Part shown: piece after piece, positions 1-4,368 of the stretch
How the letters are laid out: every line of letters begins with the position of its first letter
How positions within the stretch are numbered: position 1 is the stretch's first letter
Source of the DNA: an uncultured Clostridiaceae bacterium
GTDB taxonomy: Bacteria > Bacillota > Clostridia > Lachnospirales > Lachnospiraceae
Assembly: GCA_949948825.1 (NCBI GenBank)
Contig: CATLIJ010000198.1
Location: 1-5,321, forward strand
Length of the DNA stretch: 5,321 nucleotides
Reading direction: 5' to 3'
The notes under the pieces: model-generated
What the model saw: the letters and a program-made list of their open reading frames with translations, nothing else
What the model was told of the DNA's origin: nothing
Databases searched by the model: none
Position numbers and translations under genes: made by a program

Positions 1-1174
1 ACTCCACCTCCTTGCGGCTGAACCGGTTCCTCACCCGGTTCAGCCGCAGAATCTCCTCCCCGGAAAGTTCTCCTGTCTCCTCCTCTGGCATCACACTTGC
101 TGTAAAATCCTGCTTGAGCCGCCGTTTTTTATAGAGGGAGCTTCTGGAAAGAATGGTCATGGAGGACAGATTCATCTTGCTTCCAATCCGGTCTGTCTCC
201 TGATCCCGCGCCTCCTTTCCCTCCACAGCAGACAGATGGTTTAACAGCTGAATAATCAGCCCCTTCATATTGTCTTCCCGGTTGAGAAGGTAATTCAGCC
301 GTGTAACTGTAGCCCGGATATACCGGGTGTGCTCCCTGTCCATGTTCATAATCCTGTGTTCAATGTCATCAAATCCCCGGCCAATCAAGTCCAGCTGCTC
401 CACCAGATCTTCCACCTGGATATCCACTCCCCGAAGCCTTTTATTCCGTCTGCACACCTGTTCCAGCCAGGGCAGGTCCTCTCCCATCTCCTTGAGCCAT
501 TGTTTAATATCTGCCTTATACAAATAGAAATTGTCCGAGGTTTTCAAAATATGGTACTTTTTCCGCACAATCTCTTCCACATACCCATCTAAATGTTCTT
601 TTAAAAGATCTCCGTATGCCTCCTGTTCCAAAAGCCCTGCAAAAAAACGATCCATATTGTGAAGCATGTCCTGCAGGGTCTTGTTTAACCTTCGGGTATT
701 CACAAGAGCTGTCTTCAGCAGAGAAATGTTGGACCTGGGGTCTCTCTTAAAGGCAAACAGGATGGCATACACATTCTGAATGTACACCTGGGTCTCATCC
801 TCCCCCTCCCCGGACAGACGTACAAAAGCATCCACAAAAACCGCCGCATAGTCCGGAATCACAATGAACACAGTCATGGAAGAATAATCCTCCACCTTCC
901 GGAGCCATCCGGTCCGCAGCAGCCAGTTAAGAATCCGGGATGCCACTGGCTCCAAAAGGTCAAAATCATCCTCTGTCTCTTCCTGCTCCAAAGTCACCTT
1001 TCTCTTGGCAAAATAATCCCCCAAAGCCCGGATACAAATCTCCCGGCTCAGATAGTAATTGCTGTACTGATATTCTTCATTCACCTGCAATAAAGCTTCT
1101 ATATAAATCTGCCGGTTTCTGGAGCGAAACAGGCTCCAGAAGGAATCCGGAATTTCCAAAAACTGATTTGTCAT
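1..1174 (-). CDS. jetA: JetA-like (DUF5716) protein, Wadjet anti-plasmid system; 3' end cut by window edge
   Basis: I translated the minus strand from ATG at 1174 and found an uninterrupted frame of 391 codons to the left edge, with no stop reached. JetA is the MukF-like kleisin of the Wadjet complex. It bridges the SMC-like ATPase JetC and the MukE-like JetB, and the nuclease JetD then cuts captured circular plasmid DNA. The N-terminus (FLEIPDSFWSLF, then IYIEALLQVNEEY and YYLSRE, residues 5-44) and the stretches ILNWLLRTGWLRKVEDY (81-97), VNTRRLNKTLQDMLHNMD (158-175) and ILKTSDNFYLYK (209-220) match my memory of the clostridial DUF5716/JetA family. Residues 80-115 resemble a winged-helix segment, and about 185-315 is charged and helical, as expected of a kleisin middle region. 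The start has the Shine-Dalgarno GAAAGG 8 nt upstream and lies 19 nt after the MATE stop. Roughly the last fifth is probably missing. Family assignment is fairly secure; the Wadjet subtype (probably II) is inference. Confidence 0.85.
   Translation of the reverse strand, partial: MTNQFLEIPDSFWSLFRSRNRQIYIEALLQVNEEYQYSNYYLSREICIRALGDYFAKRKVTLEQEETEDDFDLLEPVASRILNWLLRTGWLRKVEDYSSMTVFIVIPDYAAVFVDAFVRLSGEGEDETQVYIQNVYAILFAFKRDPRSNISLLKTALVNTRRLNKTLQDMLHNMDRFFAGLLEQEAYGDLLKEHLDGYVEEIVRKKYHILKTSDNFYLYKADIKQWLKEMGEDLPWLEQVCRRNKRLRGVDIQVEDLVEQLDLIGRGFDDIEHRIMNMDREHTRYIRATVTRLNYLLNREDNMKGLIIQLLNHLSAVEGKEARDQETDRIGSKMNLSSMTILSRSSLYKKRRLKQDFTASVMPEEETGELSGEEILRLNRVRNRFSRKEVE
13..48. repeat. Perfect 14-bp inverted repeat inside jetA
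   Basis: Positions 13-26 (TGCGGCTGAACCGG) are the exact reverse complement of 35-48, separated by an 8-nt loop. The element lies wholly within the jetA reading frame and encodes roughly LRLNRVRNRFSRK (residues 376-388). In RNA it would form a very stable GC-rich hairpin. A perfect pair of this length and close spacing is unlikely by chance in a 5-kb window, although the repeated Arg/Asn codons (AAC CGG on both sides) contribute to it. No poly-U tract follows in the visible sequence, so it does not look like a terminator. Its function is unknown. Confidence 0.85.
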
Positions 1175-1193
1175 TGTTTTTGCCTTTCTTCTT

Positions 1194-2579
1194 TCACCCG
1201 TTCAGCTCCACTGCCAGATTCCGCAGCCATTTCTTCTGGCGGTACCGGATATACCCAAAAACCGCCTTGTAGATTTCCTCTGTCATCACCATGGCATACA
1301 CCACCCAAATGGTCTGTTTCAGGTACAATCCTCCGAAAAATGCCATTGGAACCCCGATCATCCACACGCCGCTGGTGTCCAGAATCAGGCACATGCGGGT
1401 ATCTCCGCCGCTTCGAAGCACCCCTACCACATTGACATAATTAAACATTTTAAAAGGCATATATAATATAAACACAATCAGACACAGATTTACCGCTCTG
1501 GCCACTTCCTCTGAGATGCTGTACAAATCAATGATATTCTGCCGGATTCCATAGCAGATTCCCATGGCAGCCAAAGTCACAAAAAACTGTAATAGGAAAA
1601 AATTTTTAGCATACTTCTCCGCCTTCTTTAATTTCCCGGCCCCCAGCTCATTGCCCAAAATCACCGCGGTAGCAGCGCTTAAGCCCTGAAACAGCACCAC
1701 CACAATGTCCTGAATCGTGGTGGCGATGGTAATGGCAGCCACTGCATTGTCTCCCATCCGCCCATAGGCAAGAGAATACATGGTTGTGCCAAGCCCCCAT
1801 ATAAATTCATTGGCAATGACCGGGCTGGCTGTGGCTGCAAACTGGCGGATAAATGCCTTGCTGTAGCCAAACAGCTCCCCAAGCCTTCCTGCCACAGGAG
1901 ACCGGGAACCATACGTTACCGCCAGAATTGCCCCGGATTCCACAATCCGGGCTGTCAGGGTGGCAATCGCCGCGCCCACCGCCCCCATCCTGGGAGCGCC
2001 GAAATGTCCGAAAATCAGAGTATAATTCAGTCCAATATTAATCAAAATGGTCATAAGGCTGATCAGCACCGGCGCCTTCACCCGGCCCACTGCCCGCAAC
2101 ATGGCCACATAAGTATTGGTGATTGCGGTAAACGGATAGGAAAGGGCCGCCACAGCCAGATAAGCGGCCCCCACCTGAATGGCCCCCTCACTGTTGGTAA
2201 AAATACCCATAACAAGCTCCGGACAGATCACGCTGGGAACGACAAACACAACCGAACCAGTAAGCGCAATCAGAAGAGCCAGCCCTGTAACCTTTCGGAT
2301 ATTTTTCACATCCTGATTCCCCCAGTACTGAGCCGCCAGAACTCCGGAACCGCTGACCACCCCGAACACCAGCAGAGAAAACACAAAAAACACTTTATTT
2401 GCCAACCCCACCGCTGCAATGGTGGTTTCTCCCAGCTGCCCGATCATCAGAGTATCCACCAGGTTTACAATGGTGTTTAACATTCCCTGCAAAGCCACAG
2501 GAAATGCAATCAAAAGAGCTTTCTGCAGAAAAATCCGGTCCCGCAGCATATCCTTTGTATCCTGAATCACATTTGCCAT
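1194..2579 (-). CDS. MATE-family multidrug/Na+ (or H+) antiporter
   Basis: This is a 461-residue integral membrane protein with about 12 hydrophobic segments in two homologous halves (roughly residues 17-220 and 240-445), the standard MATE architecture and length. MATE proteins export cationic or amphipathic compounds in exchange for Na+ or H+; the substrate here cannot be read from sequence. Visible family features are VDTLMIGQLGETTIAAVGLA (41-60), LRAVGRVKAPVLISL (161-175) followed by NIGLNY, GAVGAAIAT (199-207), and in the second half ILGNELGAGKLKKAEKYA (307-324) and GVLRSGGDTR (386-395). I chose ATG at 2579 because AGAGG sits 6 nt upstream. The ATG at 2618 would add 13 residues, but it has no nearby ribosome binding site and lies in the loop of a terminator-like hairpin. 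The 67-nt spacer after the CorC-like gene shows no clear promoter. jetA follows after 19 nt. Confidence 0.92.
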   Translation of the reverse strand: MANVIQDTKDMLRDRIFLQKALLIAFPVALQGMLNTIVNLVDTLMIGQLGETTIAAVGLANKVFFVFSLLVFGVVSGSGVLAAQYWGNQDVKNIRKVTGLALLIALTGSVVFVVPSVICPELVMGIFTNSEGAIQVGAAYLAVAALSYPFTAITNTYVAMLRAVGRVKAPVLISLMTILINIGLNYTLIFGHFGAPRMGAVGAAIATLTARIVESGAILAVTYGSRSPVAGRLGELFGYSKAFIRQFAATASPVIANEFIWGLGTTMYSLAYGRMGDNAVAAITIATTIQDIVVVLFQGLSAATAVILGNELGAGKLKKAEKYAKNFFLLQFFVTLAAMGICYGIRQNIIDLYSISEEVARAVNLCLIVFILYMPFKMFNYVNVVGVLRSGGDTRMCLILDTSGVWMIGVPMAFFGGLYLKQTIWVVYAMVMTEEIYKAVFGYIRYRQKKWLRNLAVELNG

Positions 2580-2601
2580 ACATTTCCTCTTTCCAATCCA
2601 A

Positions 2602-2634
2602 GAGAAAAGAAACGCCATGACGGCGTTCTTTTTC
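2602..2634 (-). terminator. Probable intrinsic terminator after the CorC-like gene
   Basis: On the minus strand, 12 nt after the TAA of the CorC-like gene, AACGCC (2627-2622) pairs perfectly with GGCGTT (2616-2611) around a 5-nt loop. The stem extends through AAAAG on the left and CTTTT on the right if one T (2610) is bulged. The 3' side continues into a pyrimidine-rich, T-dominated tract (2611-2601). The U tract is interrupted by C, so termination may be partial. The ATG at 2618 falls in the loop, which argues against its use as a start codon. Confidence 0.55.
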
Positions 2635-2645
2635 TGTCCTGTTTT

Positions 2646-3590
2646 TTATCCTTTTCCCAGTTCTTCCTCTGTCTTTCCCCCGGTCATTTCCTCCGGCACA
2701 TCCACAAGCTTCCTGGCCCTGACAGTCTGGATCATCTTATGCTCCACCTTCATTACCGAAAACTCCACGCCTTCACACACCACCTTCGGCCGCTCTCCCT
2801 CCATAAGAACCCGGTCCAGCTTGGAAATCAGCAGTCCGTTGATGGTGTCAAAATTGTTCAGATCCTCCTCTGGAAAATGAATCTCCAGCGCCTCCTGCAC
2901 CTGGGCAAGGGGAGTCATTCCGCTCATCACCAGCTCCCCGTTCTCCTGGCGGACAATAAACCGCTCCTCCACATCATACTCGTCCAGAATATTTCCCACA
3001 ATGGCTTCCAGTATATCCTCCATTGTCACAAGTCCTTCGGTCTGTCCATACTCATCTATGACAAACTCCATCTGAATCTTCATAGACTGCATTTCCCGGA
3101 ACAGAGAATCCAGCTTTCTTGTGGCTGGTATAAAACGCGCCTCCCGCAGCACTCCGGGAACGCGGAGCAGCTCCAGATCCGCCTCTTTGGGATTCCTTGC
3201 ATGAACCAGTACATCCCGCATATGTATGGTGCCAAGTATATCATCCAAATCCTCTCCATATACCGGATAGCGGGTATTGCTCCCCTCCTCCAGCATAAAG
3301 TGCGCCGCCTCCCGAAGAGTCATGGAACCGGCCAGGGCCGTAATGTGCTTCCGGTGAGTCATCACATCCCCTGCCTCTTTTTCATCCAGCTCAAAAATAT
3401 TGCGGATCATCCTTGCTTCCCTGGTTTCCAAGACGCCCTGCTCATGCCCCTCATCCACCATGGTCCTGATATCTTCCTCTGTCACCTTGTCTTTTCTGGA
3501 TTTCCAATACAGAAATCCCAGCCTTGCTGCTGCGTACAAAAAAACAAGGGCTCCAAACAAAATCCACAATCGCCAACAGCCATCGTCCAT
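2646..3590 (-). CDS. CorC/HlyC-like CBS-domain membrane-anchored protein lacking DUF21
   Basis: This 314-residue protein has one N-terminal membrane segment (about 6-28), an amphipathic linker (38-75, with the family-type run ETREARMIRNIFEL at 55-68), two CBS domains (about 76-133 and 145-200) and a C-terminal CorC/HlyC transporter-associated domain (about 215-295). The signature FVIDEYGQTEGLVTMEDILE (176-195), then IVGNILDEYD (197-206) and NNFDTINGLLISKL (245-258), is typical of the family. Members are described as hemolysin-like or Mg2+/Co2+ efflux-associated proteins; the CBS pair usually binds adenine nucleotides. Full-length CNNM/CorC proteins carry a multi-span DUF21 domain that is absent here, so direct ion transport is doubtful and a regulatory role is more likely. 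The only usable start is ATG at 3590, because an in-frame TAA lies two codons upstream. The ribosome site AAAGGAG is strong but spaced 13 nt away. It has its own promoter and is followed by a terminator-like hairpin. Confidence 0.88.
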   Translation of the reverse strand: MDDGCWRLWILFGALVFLYAAARLGFLYWKSRKDKVTEEDIRTMVDEGHEQGVLETREARMIRNIFELDEKEAGDVMTHRKHITALAGSMTLREAAHFMLEEGSNTRYPVYGEDLDDILGTIHMRDVLVHARNPKEADLELLRVPGVLREARFIPATRKLDSLFREMQSMKIQMEFVIDEYGQTEGLVTMEDILEAIVGNILDEYDVEERFIVRQENGELVMSGMTPLAQVQEALEIHFPEEDLNNFDTINGLLISKLDRVLMEGERPKVVCEGVEFSVMKVEHKMIQTVRARKLVDVPEEMTGGKTEEELGKG

Positions 3591-3603
3591 ACTTTACTAA
3601 TAA

Positions 3604-3610
3604 CTCCTTT
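3604..3610 (-). promoter_or_regulatory. Shine-Dalgarno AAAGGAG with long spacing
   Basis: This near-perfect ribosome binding site sits 13 nt before the ATG of the CorC-like gene, longer than the usual 6-9 nt. An in-frame TAA between the site and the ATG rules out a closer start upstream. The unusual spacing may weaken translation or may be shortened by local folding, and it lies only 6 nt downstream of the leader hairpin. Confidence 0.6.
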
Positions 3611-3616
3611 GTCCTG

Positions 3617-3654
3617 TGCCGGTTCCGGCAGTCCCTTGTCCTCCAGGCTGCCGG
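3617..3654 (-). promoter_or_regulatory. GC-rich leader with two mutually exclusive hairpins
   Basis: In the transcript leader of the CorC-like gene, three complementary segments occur in order: CCGGCAG (3654-3648), CTGCCGG (3631-3625) and CCGGCA (3622-3617). The middle one can pair with the first (7 bp, 16-nt loop) or with the third (TGCCG-GAAC-CGGCA, 5 bp with a tetraloop), but not with both. This three-part arrangement resembles attenuator or riboswitch expression platforms. No U tract follows, so any control would more likely act on ribosome access to the nearby AAAGGAG site. I do not recognise a known riboswitch class, and the leader is too short for a complete M-box. The pairings are visible; the regulatory role is inference. 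Confidence 0.45.
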
Positions 3655-3685
3655 GACCACATATTCCCGTCTTTGCATCTCAACC

Positions 3686-3714
3686 ATTGTACCCGATTTC
3701 TTTTATTTCGTCAA
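3686..3714 (-). promoter_or_regulatory. Sigma-A type promoter for the CorC-like gene
   Basis: On the minus strand a -35 box TTGACG (3714-3709) and a -10 box TACAAT (3691-3686) are separated by exactly 17 nt. Each differs by one base from the consensus (TTGACA, TATAAT). Transcription would begin near 3679, giving a leader of about 90 nt before the ATG at 3590. The promoter follows directly after the hairpin downstream of mazF, which is consistent with a new transcription unit. Confidence 0.8.
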
Positions 3715-3723
3715 TGAATATTA

Positions 3724-3759
3724 GTAAGAGTTCAGAAGATGCCCCGTCTGAACTCTTAC
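3724..3759 (-). terminator. Perfect 13-bp hairpin after mazF, probable terminator
   Basis: GTAAGAGTTCAGA and its exact reverse complement (3724-3736 and 3747-3759) flank a 10-nt loop. The hairpin lies 21 nt past the mazF stop and 9 nt before the -35 box of the next promoter. On the minus strand it is followed by TAATATTCATT, which is AT-rich but not a true U run, so termination may be inefficient. An operator function for the adjacent promoter is an alternative. Confidence 0.55.
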
Positions 3760-3780
3760 GAGTATCAGACTTGTTTCGAC

Positions 3781-4128
3781 CTATGTAACCAGCTCAAGAC
3801 TTACCCTCAGCGCCTGGTTCACTCTTTGCAGCAATTCCTCATCAATATGGCAGATTTTCTCTTTGAGCCGCTGCTTGTCAATGGTTCGAAGCTGTTCCAG
3901 CAAAATCACCGAATCCTTGATCATATCACATCTGCGCGTATCCAGCTCCACATGGGTAGGAAGCTTCGCCTTATTCATCTTGGATGTAATGGCCGCACAA
4001 ATCACTGTAGGGCTGTGTTTGTTCCCCACATCATTCTGTATAATCAGCACTGGACGGACACCTCCCTGCTCGGACCCTACCACTGGCCTTAAATCTGCAT
4101 AATAAATATCTCCTCGCTTAATAATCAC
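3781..4128 (-). CDS. ndoA: MazF/NdoA (EndoA)-family mRNA endoribonuclease toxin
   Basis: This 115-residue protein closely resembles Bacillus subtilis NdoA/EndoA (MazF, 116 residues), an mRNA interferase that cuts single-stranded RNA at UACAU and is held inactive by an antitoxin. The PemK/MazF fold motifs are clear: KRGDIYYADLRPVVGSEQGG (4-23), VRPVLIIQND (24-33), SPTVICAAITSK (39-50), AKLPTHVELD (54-63) and DSVILLEQLRTIDKQRL (72-88). Residues corresponding to those reported as functionally important in B. subtilis MazF (Glu20, Arg25, Thr48) are all present, so the enzyme looks intact. Translation begins at GTG (4128); an in-frame TAA immediately precedes it and GGAG lies 11 nt upstream. Its position directly after alr matches the Bacillus alr-ndoAI-ndoA locus, but no antitoxin gene is seen between the two. 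The UACAU specificity is assumed by homology. Confidence 0.93.
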   Translation of the reverse strand: MIIKRGDIYYADLRPVVGSEQGGVRPVLIIQNDVGNKHSPTVICAAITSKMNKAKLPTHVELDTRRCDMIKDSVILLEQLRTIDKQRLKEKICHIDEELLQRVNQALRVSLELVT

Positions 4129-4358
4129 TTAAATTCACACTCCGTCAATCTTATTCCTAATCTCTTGCTTTCCCGGTAATGCGTTGCGGAAATTCCGGCG
4201 CATTCAGCACTCGCTGTTTTTGCAATACAATACCAGCATCATTCCTCACACCTGCAGTATTTCCCGGATTTTTCCGGTCTATACCCTTCTTCTTTTAATT
4301 TATGACGGAAATGAAATTTCTGTGTAGTGATTCATCTGTGACAAAAAGGATTCATCTG
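4129..4358 (-). other. alr-mazF intergenic spacer without a recognisable antitoxin gene
   Basis: This 230-nt stretch contains no open frame with the features of a MazE/NdoAI-type antitoxin, which would need about 240-280 nt. The longest minus-strand frame with a plausible start is a GTG frame of 30 codons (4249-4157) with no good ribosome site. I found no convincing -35/-10 pair, so mazF may be transcribed from alr, although the spacer is long for that. It carries an imperfect dyad (4178-4204), a small CCGGA/TCCGG hairpin (about 4265-4278) and part of a tandem repeat at the alr stop. Confidence 0.6.
4178..4204. repeat. Imperfect dyad-symmetric element upstream of mazF
   Basis: Outer arms AATGCG (4178-4183) and CGCATT (4199-4204) are exact reverse complements. 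Nested inside them are CGGAA (4187-4191) and TTCCG (4193-4197) around a single central base. The inner arms are offset by 3 nt on one side and 1 nt on the other. The element lies about 50 nt before the mazF GTG. It could be an operator for a dimeric regulator or an RNA hairpin; nothing in the sequence decides between these. Confidence 0.5.
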
Positions 4359-4368
4359 TCACAAAAAA
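4329..4368 (-). repeat. Two-copy 20-nt tandem repeat across the alr stop codon
   Basis: On the minus strand the 20-nt unit at 4368-4349 is followed directly by a copy at 4348-4329 with two differences (first base T/C, and GTGACA versus GTCACA). The first copy contains the end of alr (TTT TTG TGA). The G-to-C change makes TGTGACA (4363-4357) and TGTCACA (4343-4337) exact reverse complements, so the pair can also form a 7-bp hairpin with a 13-nt loop. It may have arisen by slippage duplication of the gene end; a role as a weak transcript-end structure is possible but unproven. Confidence 0.75.

Noticed and set aside
327..592. Two overlapping plus-strand frames of 66 and 87 codons
   Set aside because: Both are antisense to the conserved jetA frame, with no ribosome site or recognisable content.
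1171..1392. Minus-strand 73-codon frame whose TGA overlaps the jetA ATG
   Set aside because: The ATGA overlap looks like translational coupling, but the frame is out of phase within the 3' end of the MATE gene and encodes a Gly/Asp-rich non-membrane shadow product.
3451..3687. Minus-strand frame of 78 codons beginning in the CorC leader
   Set aside because: It starts only about 8 nt after the predicted transcription start without a ribosome binding site and overlaps the CorC-like gene in another frame. Its protein is Arg-rich and unrecognisable.
2739..3788. Long open frame of 349 codons on the plus strand
   Set aside because: It lies antisense to the CorC-like gene and its promoter region, has low-complexity His/Leu/Pro-rich composition and no recognisable domain. 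It is a shadow of the real gene on the minus strand.
4157..4249. GTG-initiated 30-codon frame between alr and mazF as a possible antitoxin
   Set aside because: It is too short for a MazE/NdoAI antitoxin, has no good Shine-Dalgarno, and shows no ribbon-helix-helix or AbrB-like pattern.
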